Assembly: GCA_022511465.1 (NCBI GenBank)
Contig: JAFLRM010000011.1
Location: forward strand, 1 to 64,000
Direction: 5' to 3'
Source: Acetatifactor sp.
GTDB lineage: Bacteria; Bacillota; Clostridia; Lachnospirales; Lachnospiraceae
Length of the DNA: 64,000 nucleotides
The position numbers and the translations under genes were made by a program. The notes below the pieces were generated by a model. That model saw nothing but the letters and a program-made list of their open reading frames with translations, made no database searches and was not told the origin of the DNA. Positions within the stretch are counted from its first letter, which is position 1. Each line of letters opens with the position of its first letter. Shown piece after piece: positions 1 through 7,856 of this stretch.

Positions 1-158
1 CGGGGGACACTCATTTTTTGCAAACCCGTTATTTGTTGCTTAACAGGAATGCTCCCTTGGTTCTTCAAATCCATAGGTGTCATGACTTTTCGAATCACTG
101 ATCTCCACAAACCTAAATGGTCCTCTGTCAAAAGACCAATGTTTTTCCGTAAATCATA
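1..158 (-). other. open frame at the window edge, unidentified
   Basis: After the stop of the 73-residue gene, the same minus-strand frame stays open for about 50 codons to the window edge. It contains stretches such as LLTEDHLGLWRSVIRKVMTP and IPVKQQITGLQKMS. No start codon or ribosome site precedes it; the first ATG lies well inside. It may be a gene beginning further on, a decayed fragment, or chance. I recognise no family. Confidence 0.2.
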
Positions 159-161
159 AAT

Positions 162-383
162 TTAGAATCTCTTCATTTTTTCCAAAAAAGCCTCACATGC
201 TTCTTCTTCAGTAGAGTAAGACTTCTCTCCCGTTTTGCTTCCTCTTTCACTATAATATATCTTCCACTCGTCCTCACACGCCAAACATAACTTCTCATTT
301 GGCATTCCAATCGGCATTATAGAATATATATCGTGTGAAATCCCTAATCGCTCCAGCTCATTATACAATTCATTGATGTTCAT
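162..383 (-). CDS. small hypothetical protein, possible immunity-island component
   Basis: A 73-residue acidic cytosolic protein with no signal peptide or membrane segment. The centre reads CLACEDEWKIYYSERGSKTG and the end is a helical EEEACEAFLEKM. From memory, this 'W-x-[IV]-YYSERG' pattern with an 'ACEAFL' helix recurs in small proteins scattered through polymorphic-toxin and immunity loci of Firmicutes; that is recall, not a search. AAGGGG about 10 bases upstream supports the ATG start. It follows the 115-residue gene by 44 bases on the same strand, so the two are probably co-transcribed. Biochemical function is unknown. Confidence 0.6.
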   Translation of the reverse strand: MNINELYNELERLGISHDIYSIMPIGMPNEKLCLACEDEWKIYYSERGSKTGEKSYSTEEEACEAFLEKMKRF

Positions 384-427
384 TATAAAATTATCCCCTT
401 TGAATACTTTCCTGACCGAGAATCATA

Positions 428-775
428 CTACAGATTAATTAAATCATCCTCAAAATCGCAGGCGGCTATCGCATCATTACAATGTTCCTTTATATATCCA
501 AGAAAATCTGATATTTTTTTAATATATATACTTTCTTTAGTGTCATTTGGTTCAATGTCAAGATAATATTTCCAGTACAAAAATTCAGAAGGATCTACGA
601 AATAGCGTTCAGCATCATATTCCCTATTTTTTTGAACGCTGATATCACACCACTGAGTATTAATATAAGTTACTGCCTGCTTTTTTCCATCGGTATACTT
701 CAATAGTAGTGCAAACAACTCTTCATAAGTTAAATCTGTATCAATAAACATTTTGCAATATAAATTATCATACAT
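428..775 (-). CDS. hypothetical acidic protein, possible immunity protein
   Basis: A 115-residue protein rich in Asp, Glu, Tyr and Phe. It has no membrane segment and ends in an acidic tail (CDFEDDLINL). The middle (FVDPSEFLYWKYYLDIEP) looks like the single-domain alpha/beta immunity proteins common in Firmicutes polymorphic-toxin loci. I cannot assign a named family. It lies upstream of and co-oriented with the 73-residue gene, in an AT-rich stretch with other orphan genes. That context supports an accessory, possibly immunity, role. No toxin gene is visible in the window. Confidence 0.55.
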   Translation of the reverse strand: MYDNLYCKMFIDTDLTYEELFALLLKYTDGKKQAVTYINTQWCDISVQKNREYDAERYFVDPSEFLYWKYYLDIEPNDTKESIYIKKISDFLGYIKEHCNDAIAACDFEDDLINL

Positions 776-866
776 TATTCACTAACCCTGTCTAATGAAT
801 CCGGAGCTCCTACATGCCCACATGATAGCAGAAAATTTCCTTACCCCTCAGAATACGCTATGCCCT

Positions 867-1751
867 CTACATAGTTTCCTCAAAGGTATCAACCGGCTCA
901 TTGTTCCCTTCAACATATACATAAACTATTTTCTTCACTGCCTTGGACTTCTCGATAGGCTTGTTTTTCTCATCTGCATAGTTGATTACCCATTCATACT
1001 CCACGCCATTTTCTGTTTTTTTCTGAAACTCTACCATGGGTTCCACATGCTTTCTCGATTTCCTCGGCTTCTCCAACAGAGCATGCGCCACTTCATCCAC
1101 TCCCATGCTTCTCCGAAAATCCCACTGGCGCTCCCTGTTTGCAGGATTGTCAAAGTCCCAGATATCCTCATAGAGGGTAATTCGGATGGCATCATTCTCC
1201 AGTTCCACATTTTCATGGCAGTTCCGAAAACTCTGCAGCCTTTCTTTGCTGATAAACTCATAGTACGGCCTGCCAAACCACATCTGATAGCAGGAACCAA
1301 ACCACACCCCTTCATATCTGTGACTATGTCCGGGATTGTATTCGATATCCACTATTTTTTCTGGTAATCCTATTTTGCTCGTTGTAAACTTTAATCCTTC
1401 CAAACCTCTTTTTCTACAGGTATAAGACGAAATGCTGGTCTCATTTTGCCAAAAGAAATCTTCCATTGTACATTTATAAGCTACAATACCATCTTCCGCC
1501 ATATATTTATCTATTAATTGATCAACCGGTTCTGAAGTCTGTTCTTTCAGCAAATTGATTGACAGTGTAACTGTTCTTAAGGCTACACCATCCTTTACAA
1601 TCGAAAATTTATTTTTGTCCTTTGTCAAAGTCAAAGACATTTTATCAGTTGTTATATTTGTCTCTAAATATTCATATAGAGTATCTTTGCTATACTGGGT
1701 TCTTTTTCCGTCATACATCATTTTTTCCGGTTCAAAACATTGACAAACCAC
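867..1751 (-). CDS. hypothetical protein of unknown function
   Basis: A 294-residue soluble protein with no signal peptide or obvious catalytic motif. Several aromatic-rich stretches occur in the middle (for example RYEGVWFGSCYQMWFGRPYY). The C-terminal part is charged and Lys-rich. The start is GTG at 1749-1751 with only a weak ribosome site; the ATG pair at residues 11-12 is an alternative. It is co-oriented with the two small genes after it. I do not recognise the family; given its neighbours, a role in the same accessory island is possible but unproven. Confidence 0.5.
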   Translation of the reverse strand: MVCQCFEPEKMMYDGKRTQYSKDTLYEYLETNITTDKMSLTLTKDKNKFSIVKDGVALRTVTLSINLLKEQTSEPVDQLIDKYMAEDGIVAYKCTMEDFFWQNETSISSYTCRKRGLEGLKFTTSKIGLPEKIVDIEYNPGHSHRYEGVWFGSCYQMWFGRPYYEFISKERLQSFRNCHENVELENDAIRITLYEDIWDFDNPANRERQWDFRRSMGVDEVAHALLEKPRKSRKHVEPMVEFQKKTENGVEYEWVINYADEKNKPIEKSKAVKKIVYVYVEGNNEPVDTFEETM

Positions 1752-1820
1752 TTCACACCATTCTTTATTATTTCAAAAGTTATTTTTACTATATCATACA
1801 TAAGACGCAATACAATTCTA

Positions 1821-1913
1821 TTATCCATGACCAAAAACTCCTTCAGGAACCTGATCCACATGTCTAAAAACATTTGACAGATCTACTGAGAAAATATAGT
1901 GCCCGTCATAAGG
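1821..1913 (-). pseudogene. possible 3' gene fragment
   Basis: An open stretch of 30 codons ends in TAA and is preceded by TGA, with no start codon. Its translation (DGHYIFSVDLSNVFRHVDQV in the middle) has a natural protein-like composition and overlaps the last bases of the Rpn gene. It may be the remaining C-terminus of a gene whose front was lost when the Rpn gene or another segment was inserted. The family is not recognised. Confidence 0.25.
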
Positions 1914-2895
1914 TCATCCGAACTTTATCTAGGAATATCTGATCGCACTCTGCAATTGCCATAATGTCCGCGTCCTCCATACCACGCATCAGCATATTTT
2001 TGACAATAGTATGAGTTCTTTCATCTGCCCCTTCCCGACGCCCTTCTTTGTGACCTTCCATGCGACCAATACTTCTCTCTTCCTCTGCCCATTCCCTCAA
2101 TGCCTGACACATATTGTATTCCTCCTCATTCTTCATATTCTTCACTATGTATCTCTCTTTCTGTCTCCACACAGAGGACCACTCCAGCATCACAGACAAT
2201 GTTTCCAGTGTATCCGCATCCAGCTGTTGGTATCTGGAATCGCTCTCTGCCAAGCGCTTTAATCCTTCTCTGTCCTTGCGATACTGTAATGCCTGAAACA
2301 AGACTCCCACCTCTGTATGGAACACCTGCAGATTCCGCGCTTCGTTCAAGCAATACAATTGCAAAGGATAATCCTTGAAAATCTTTCGGAAGATATCCTT
2401 CCTGCATTCAAAGTTCATCATATCCCCAAGAGACCTGGGGCCATCCCACGGCTCTGTCCCGTGATACAAGCATAGTGTATATACCGGCACAATGCGGTCC
2501 GTTCTTTTAATTCCGCAGATTCTTTCGGCTATGGTCTTTAATTGGTTCTCCTGCCTGTTCTTCTTTCTCAGAGCATCCAGCTGTTTTCCATACTCCATGA
2601 CATCATACTGCATACAGCGAAACGGCATGCCGTAATCAATCATCTCCTGATTTTCTACCGCCAATACACGCAGCGTCTCACCGCTCTTTAGCAGTTTACA
2701 GACATCGCGGATACGCTCTTTGCGACTTCCCGTTTTCCCAGCCTCTCCAATGGTTCCGTGGTATATCTGCGAGGTTTCCAACAGATCCTCCGCATGGATT
2801 ACCGCCTCCCCCTGAAAAAATATGCCGTTAAAGAGATCGGCAAACCTTCGGTTGTCGCTCAGGTAGTGGTTGATGGAGTTACTGATCTTCCCCAT
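1906..2895 (-). CDS. Rpn/PDDEXK-family nuclease (putative transposase_31 type)
   Basis: A 329-residue protein of the Rpn (recombination-promoting nuclease) / Transposase_31 group as found in Lachnospiraceae. The diagnostic block is VLAVENQEMIDYGMPFRCMQ (about residues 78-97) followed by the helical EYGKQLDALRKKN. The Glu/Gln of the ENQ motif corresponds to the PD-(D/E)XK catalytic core. The C-terminus is a charged helix with EGHKEGRREGADE repeats, typical of these proteins. A good promoter with a 165-base leader lies upstream. Family members in enterobacteria have DNA endonuclease activity; the role here is inferred. It often marks plastic regions of these genomes, which fits the fragments around it. 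Confidence 0.8.
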   Translation of the reverse strand: MGKISNSINHYLSDNRRFADLFNGIFFQGEAVIHAEDLLETSQIYHGTIGEAGKTGSRKERIRDVCKLLKSGETLRVLAVENQEMIDYGMPFRCMQYDVMEYGKQLDALRKKNRQENQLKTIAERICGIKRTDRIVPVYTLCLYHGTEPWDGPRSLGDMMNFECRKDIFRKIFKDYPLQLYCLNEARNLQVFHTEVGVLFQALQYRKDREGLKRLAESDSRYQQLDADTLETLSVMLEWSSVWRQKERYIVKNMKNEEEYNMCQALREWAEEERSIGRMEGHKEGRREGADERTHTIVKNMLMRGMEDADIMAIAECDQIFLDKVRMTL

Positions 2896-3059
2896 ATATT
2901 TCCTCCTCTGTACGGACAGAGGAAAATCAAAGCCCTACACCCGGCACGCACTGACAATACCTCTGCCACTTATTCGACTGAATATTGTTTTGAGTAAAGT
3001 GGCAGAACTTGCCTTGAATGTGCTGACAGCACGCTTCATTGATTACTCTTGATGAGTTG

Positions 3060-3088
3060 ATTGTATCTCTTTCTGTTTGTTTTGTCAA
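3060..3088 (-). promoter_or_regulatory. sigma-A promoter of the Rpn gene
   Basis: On the minus strand a consensus TTGACA (3083-3088) is separated by exactly 17 bases from TACAAT (3060-3065). The start codon is 165 bases away, leaving a long untranslated leader with a small GTGCTG-TC-AGCAC-type hairpin. Confidence 0.6.
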
Positions 3089-3150
3089 CAATATTTTGGA
3101 ATGTTTTGTTCGGTTAGTTGGTTTAATCAAACAAGAGAATAGTTGGAATG

Positions 3151-3570
3151 CTACCATTGTTTCTTTATTCTCTTGATACCCTCTGCATTTTTACTGTATA
3201 ATTTATTGTCCCGGGTAAAATAAAAGGTGAATTCATTTTCTTCTAACAAATTTTTTAGAAGCAGCAAGGATTTATTTATATCATCTTTTCTAAAGGATGG
3301 GTAAATATCAATTTGATATTGTGTAATTTGGGTAAAGGAAGCCCACGCATTCTCCGAATCCATAATCCTTATATCGATAAATGCTCTCTCATGTTCAAGC
3401 CTTATTGTATAGTTATGGGGCAGATAATTATAAGTCAGCACAAAATATCCCATGTGATGAAAAGCACGGCAATCATCTGTTTTGATCATATCCTCTCCAA
3501 ATATTGTTTTTACTGTATCATCAAATACAGTTATGAATTTTTCCTCTATACGTTCATTGCGTAAATTCAA
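3151..3570 (-). CDS. hypothetical protein, possible immunity protein
   Basis: A soluble protein of about 139 residues with no membrane segment and a Lys/Arg-rich end. The start is uncertain. An ATG at 3612 gives 153 residues but has no ribosome site. A TTG at 3568-3570 is preceded by GGGAG about 9 bases upstream and leads into NLRNERIEEKFITVFD, so I prefer it. The layout (FDDTVKTIFG, then YTIRLEHERAFIDIRI) resembles small single-domain proteins of immunity islands, without a named family that I can support. It lies upstream of the Rpn gene on the same strand and has its own spacing. Confidence 0.5.
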   Translation of the reverse strand: MNLRNERIEEKFITVFDDTVKTIFGEDMIKTDDCRAFHHMGYFVLTYNYLPHNYTIRLEHERAFIDIRIMDSENAWASFTQITQYQIDIYPSFRKDDINKSLLLLKNLLEENEFTFYFTRDNKLYSKNAEGIKRIKKQW

Positions 3571-3636
3571 GACAAAAATCTCCCATATTAATAAATATAG
3601 ATTACAAATCATTTCAATAAATGTGAATCTGTCACG

Positions 3637-3855
3637 CTAAATAACATATATTATATGAATATACTGCCCGCCCTCTAAGCCCAAGCTGGATGGAACGGTA
3701 TTCCATTGGATTACCAGACAAATCTCTCTCAGGATCCCATTGGCATCGGATATCTGATCTGTCTTTATGCCCTTTTTCTTTTGACTTACCATCTTTACAA
3801 AGTAGTAGCCGTAAAATGCCGCCAAGATGACGATTCCCACTATTTGATATAGCAT
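3637..3855 (-). pseudogene. truncated membrane methyltransferase-like protein
   Basis: A 72-residue frame whose first half (YQIVGIVILAAFYGYYFVKM, then QKKKGIKTDQI) strongly recalls the N-terminus of clostridial isoprenylcysteine carboxyl methyltransferase-family membrane proteins, which are about 190 residues long. After DQI the sequence changes character and stops early, and the catalytic C-terminal half is absent. A GGAG site about 11 bases upstream supports the start. The best reading is the front of a deleted gene joined to unrelated sequence. It could still be expressed as a one-helix peptide. Confidence 0.4.
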
Positions 3856-3902
3856 TTATATTTTTTCTCCGCCTATTTCTCACGAAAACTATTATTTTGT
3901 TT

Positions 3903-4388
3903 TTAACTTTCCCTTTCAAAGTTATAAATCATTATATATTCTTCCTGATTTTCATCCACAATCTTAAACCCCACTTTTTTGTACATTTTCGCTGCATAAT
4001 TAGCTTTCTGTACAGATAGTGAAGCTTTCTTATATCCGCTTTCCCTCAACTCCGACAACATAGTTTTCATAAGATCAGTGCCGATACCATATCCACGATA
4101 TTCCCGATACAGTGAAATAGCAAAGGACGGTGTTTCATCATCCACGTGACCATAATCATTCATGATCCTTACCCACACCGCCCCAACAATTTTATCTTTG
4201 ACGACCGCAACAAATGCCCTGTCATGTTCAGAATCACCAAAATCATTGATATATACCTGTAATTCAGGGCGATTTATCACTTCCCTCGGTGGTGGACAGG
4301 CTCCGTCGGGAATAAATATAGCATTATAAAGGAAATCGCTTAAAACAGGATACTCCGACTGATCCATTTTTCTGATTCTATAATTCAT
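3903..4388 (-). CDS. GNAT-family N-acetyltransferase
   Basis: A 161-residue protein covering one GNAT domain. Strand and motif C/D features are visible early (AFVAVVKDKIVGAVWVRI). The acetyl-CoA binding loop is YREYRGYGIGTDLMKTML (Q/R-x-x-G-x-G/A motif) at about residues 95-112. Motif B near the end is ANYAAKMYKKVGFK. It transfers an acetyl group from acetyl-CoA to an amine; the substrate cannot be told from sequence. It has no strong operon partner: the LprI-like lipoprotein gene is 97 bases away on the other side, and the truncated membrane protein gene follows. Confidence 0.85.
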   Translation of the reverse strand: MNYRIRKMDQSEYPVLSDFLYNAIFIPDGACPPPREVINRPELQVYINDFGDSEHDRAFVAVVKDKIVGAVWVRIMNDYGHVDDETPSFAISLYREYRGYGIGTDLMKTMLSELRESGYKKASLSVQKANYAAKMYKKVGFKIVDENQEEYIMIYNFERES

Positions 4389-4436
4389 TGCATTATCCCT
4401 ATTTTATTACAGACAGTACTCCAATCCCGATACAAA

Positions 4437-5339
4437 TTAGTAAAGTTTTTCAGGAAACTCAAACACATCCCCCGGCTTAATATAGATAAACTCTGACTCC
4501 GTGGCAGTAAATACCACTCCTTCGTCCTGAATATAGATTTCACCCTTTACCTTAAAATCTTCATCCTCAAAGGAGAGTACCTCCCCGTCCACCCTGGCTT
4601 TTCCTTCCAATGTGGTCAGCCGATACAGACCGATGGTGGCTTCATATATTCCATCCCCCAGATAGGTCAGCACCAACTCGCTATACACATCGCTTGTTCC
4701 CTGCATATCAGCATAGAAACCCGTATAATCATCGGTCTTAGGAACCGAGACCGTCTGACCTATTCTTTCACCGAGCTGACCGGCCAATTCATAGACACGT
4801 TCCCGGGTAAGTTCAGCTTTCTTTTGGGCTACGATCAGAGCCGTCATACTTCCGCCTTCATACTGTGTGCCCGCAGCCTCGGCTTCCGACTCCTTATGCG
4901 CTATCCACTCGCGCTCCTCGGCCGTAAGTTTTGCCATCTCCTCCTCGCTTAATACCTCTTTCAGTCTGCCCCAAATGACATTTAACTCACTATCCCATAA
5001 TTCAAAAATTTCTTCTGCTGCTCCATTCATGTCAGCCTGTGAAATAGCATCCTGCAATTTTTGCTCCAGCCTGGCCGCCTGCTTCTCAACCTCCTCAAGC
5101 TCTGCAGCAAGATCAAACTCTTCTGTCTCATTATGCGTTGTTTCCGGCTGTGTTACAACGCCCTGCATCGAGGTACTTCCATTCCCTCCCGTACCCTTAT
5201 CCTCTGCATCGTTTGGTTTTTCAACGGTTTCTATCGGCTGTGGTGTGATCTCCACCGCTCCATCGCCATCCGTTTTCCCACAGGCTGACAACGCAACCAC
5301 CATCAAAGATGAAACCACTATCATTAAAAACCTGTTCAT
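4437..5339 (-). CDS. lipoprotein with LprI-like (lysozyme inhibitor) domain
   Basis: A 300-residue lipoprotein. The signal sequence (MNRFLMIVVSSLMVVALSAC) ends in a clear lipobox. The second in-frame ATG is chosen because AGGAG lies directly before it. An acidic linker (about 20-75) is followed by a helical domain (about 80-190) with ELWDSELNVIWGRLKEVL, REWIAHKESEAEAAG, GGSM and ELTRERVYEL. This matches the DUF1311/LprI pattern (E-x-x-LN-x-x-Y-x-x-L ... W ... GGS ... TR-x-R). The usual LprI cysteines are missing. The last 90 residues form a beta-rich domain of unknown type. LprI members bind lysozyme in mycobacteria; here that is inference. It is extracytoplasmic and membrane-anchored. Confidence 0.7.
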   Translation of the reverse strand: MNRFLMIVVSSLMVVALSACGKTDGDGAVEITPQPIETVEKPNDAEDKGTGGNGSTSMQGVVTQPETTHNETEEFDLAAELEEVEKQAARLEQKLQDAISQADMNGAAEEIFELWDSELNVIWGRLKEVLSEEEMAKLTAEEREWIAHKESEAEAAGTQYEGGSMTALIVAQKKAELTRERVYELAGQLGERIGQTVSVPKTDDYTGFYADMQGTSDVYSELVLTYLGDGIYEATIGLYRLTTLEGKARVDGEVLSFEDEDFKVKGEIYIQDEGVVFTATESEFIYIKPGDVFEFPEKLY

Positions 5340-5363
5340 TTTTCTCCTCCGTTTTCCCACGAA

Positions 5364-6010
5364 TTAACTGATCCCCGCCTCCTCAAAAAGCGCAAGCACG
5401 GTATGCCCAATCTCTTCACAGGATGCCGACATCGGCAAAACTCTTTCTATCGTAGGATCACTGGCATCTAAACCAAAATAATATCCTTTTTTATACCAAT
5501 AAGTAAACATCATCTCATTTTCCGATGGAATAAACTGCACATTAACAAGCCACCGTCCTGACATAAAAGCACGCCAGCTTTTGCCCTTTGTGGCAAGTTT
5601 AAAATAGGGAACTGCCTCTTCCCTTTCTTTCTTACTGACAACCTGTTAAAATAGCTTAAACTTACCCCAAATCCTTCTTCATACCGAAATTCCGGTACAA
5701 ACAATAGTTCTTTTTTCCTGTCAATATAAATTGCTATATTCGTATAGGCAAACTCAATATCCTTAAAATAGTAGGAATACTCCCCGGGCGAAAACTGGAA
5801 ATTCTCCTTTTCAGCGTCCCTCACACTCTTTGGCTTTAGCTGTGTCTTGGTCACGGCATAATACCATGTGTAATACCTTCCCACCTCAAAATTGCCTTGC
5901 CTCGGACGAACACGACATTTACAAATTGCCACCTTAACTCCTCCTCTTGTGCGTACAACACCCCAGATCATCACCTTGTAACAGGTTCCGCAGCCAATTA
6001 TATAATCCAT
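5364..6010 (-). pseudogene. frameshifted hypothetical gene
   Basis: Two minus-strand frames together look like one protein of about 215 residues. The first runs from 6010 and reads naturally to EFRYEEGFGVSLSYFN. It then turns into low-quality sequence (RLSVRKKGKRQF). The sense continues in another frame as VVSKKEREEAVPYFKLATKG and ends EEIGHTVLALFEEAG at 5364. Losing one base near 5640 (around AACAGGTTGTC) explains the switch. This is either a real pseudogene or a sequencing error. Both halves are soluble and of unknown family. The gene ends 24 bases before the lipoprotein start on the same strand. Confidence 0.6.
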
Positions 6011-6100
6011 CAGAGTGTTGTATTTCAGCTATTTCCAGGCAGGTTTTTTATTGTGGAAATCCCTTTACAAAATTTCATATATATGGTATAAAATTTATGA

Positions 6101-6129
6101 TCTTTAAAATTCCATCTATTTTTTATAAT
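6101..6129 (+). promoter_or_regulatory. possible promoter of the 552-residue membrane protein gene
   Basis: A perfect TATAAT lies at 6124-6129, 38 bases before the start codon. The -35 region 17 bases upstream (TCTTTA) is weak. Confidence 0.35.
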
Positions 6130-6166
6130 TTGATTTATTGAGAAACCCCAATAAGGAGCAAACACA

Positions 6167-7825
6167 ATGAAATTGTTTAAGGGATCTGCAAAATCAAAAG
6201 TCATAGCCGCTTTATTTATCACCGTGGAAGCACTCCTCGTGCTTTTGGGAATTTTTTTTGTATTAACATCACGTTATTATCAGGCGCTTGGATGCCTTCT
6301 CTGGGGAGCGATCCTATACTATTTATTCTGTATCAATCCCCTTTCTCTTCTTCATCATCAGCCTTTTCTTACAACGGATGAACGCAAGACTAAAAGAGAA
6401 AACATCATTACCACGGCAGTATGCACCCTTCTTATTTTGGCTTGTATCCTTCCTATGGGGGCGGCCCCGGCTTATAACGGTGAATTCCCGCAACACAGAA
6501 ATCAATATGAGCTTCTGGCACGCTCCATGAAGAACGGACATATCTATATTGAATATGATGACGTAGATCCCATATTAGAGCAGATCAATCCATACGATCC
6601 GGTACAGCGGCTCGAAGCAGGCGCTTCCTATTACTCCGACAATGCCTATTACAAGGGGCATTATTACATGTATTTTGGCGTGGTACCCGTGATCCTGCTG
6701 TATCTGCCCTACCTTATTATCACGGGGCAGGATCTGACCACCTATCATGGCACGCAGGTATTTGCCGCCTTTGCGATCATTGGCATCTTTTTGCTTTTCC
6801 GACAGCTGGCAAAAAAATATTTCCCGACCATGTCCTTCATTATGTTATTGTCTTTAAGCACTGCTTTTGCCACCATCTGTGTCTATTTCAGCGTTGGAAC
6901 GCCGGCATTGTACTGTACCGCAACAACCTCCGGTGTTTGCATGGTCGTCTGGAGTTTTTATTTCTTTATCCGGGCGGTCTATCTGACCTCCGCAGAAAAA
7001 CGATGGAAAAGAGTCATTCTGGCCTCGCTTGGCTCATTGTTCGGTGCCCTCGCTTTCGGGTGCAGACCAACTGCCGCATTGGCTAATCTTATCATCATTC
7101 CGTTATTTATAGAATATTTGCGAACCGAGCTGCCTGACTCCGGTTCCAAGAAAAAAATAATGCAATTGGCCGGGCGGATCTGCATCATCGCCATGCCATA
7201 CGTGATCGTAGGGCTCCTGCTCATGTTATACAATTACTGTCGCTTTGAAGACCCATTTGAATTCGGTCAGGCATATCAGCTCACTGCTTTTGATCAAAGT
7301 CAATATGGCAATTTTTTTGAAAATTTCAGCACGGTGCGCACCGTAAACGGCTTACTGTATAATTTCATCGGCTTTACGCCCATAATTGGAGAATTTCCCT
7401 ACGTATACTATAACAGTGTTTTTGTCAATTTCCCCATATTGCTCATTGGATTTGCTGTTTTTTCTGAGAGTGCGCGGAAAAAGGCAAACGAATACAAAAT
7501 GAGATCATTTCTGATGGTATTATTTATATTGCCCATCCTCATAACGGTCATGCAGATCGCATGGGCGCCCGGAAACGGCTCTGCAGAGCGCTATCGCATG
7601 GATATTTATTGCATAATGACCCTCTTTGCTTTCCTTGTGATCGGTTTTCTGGGCGAAACTATTCCCAATGCAAAAAGAGGAATTTGGGGCACGGTGATCT
7701 GCCTGCTTTGTCTGGAAGTGATGATGATCTGCCCCCTATTCCTTTTGTTCCCTGACGATTACAATTACACTGATTGGTATCCTGAAGCGTTATCGGTTTG
7801 GCGTCGCATTATTATGCTTCATTAA
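6167..7825 (+). CDS. polytopic membrane protein, GT-C glycosyltransferase-like
   Basis: A 552-residue integral membrane protein with about ten hydrophobic segments. A large extracytoplasmic loop follows the third segment (about residues 100-165), reading YNGEFPQHRNQYELLARSMK and then NAYYKGHYYMYFGVVPVILL. The loop with acidic residues after an early membrane segment, and the 'YKG-YYMYFG' element, resemble GT-C fold membrane glycosyltransferases of Firmicutes. These use lipid-linked sugars outside the membrane. The catalytic Asp cannot be fixed by eye. AAGGAG precedes the ATG by 8 bases. It stands alone on the plus strand and converges with dapL. Confidence 0.6.
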   Translation: MKLFKGSAKSKVIAALFITVEALLVLLGIFFVLTSRYYQALGCLLWGAILYYLFCINPLSLLHHQPFLTTDERKTKRENIITTAVCTLLILACILPMGAAPAYNGEFPQHRNQYELLARSMKNGHIYIEYDDVDPILEQINPYDPVQRLEAGASYYSDNAYYKGHYYMYFGVVPVILLYLPYLIITGQDLTTYHGTQVFAAFAIIGIFLLFRQLAKKYFPTMSFIMLLSLSTAFATICVYFSVGTPALYCTATTSGVCMVVWSFYFFIRAVYLTSAEKRWKRVILASLGSLFGALAFGCRPTAALANLIIIPLFIEYLRTELPDSGSKKKIMQLAGRICIIAMPYVIVGLLLMLYNYCRFEDPFEFGQAYQLTAFDQSQYGNFFENFSTVRTVNGLLYNFIGFTPIIGEFPYVYYNSVFVNFPILLIGFAVFSESARKKANEYKMRSFLMVLFILPILITVMQIAWAPGNGSAERYRMDIYCIMTLFAFLVIGFLGETIPNAKRGIWGTVICLLCLEVMMICPLFLLFPDDYNYTDWYPEALSVWRRIIMLH

Positions 7826-7856
7826 CTTATTTGTAACTATTCAGAGACATGTAATA

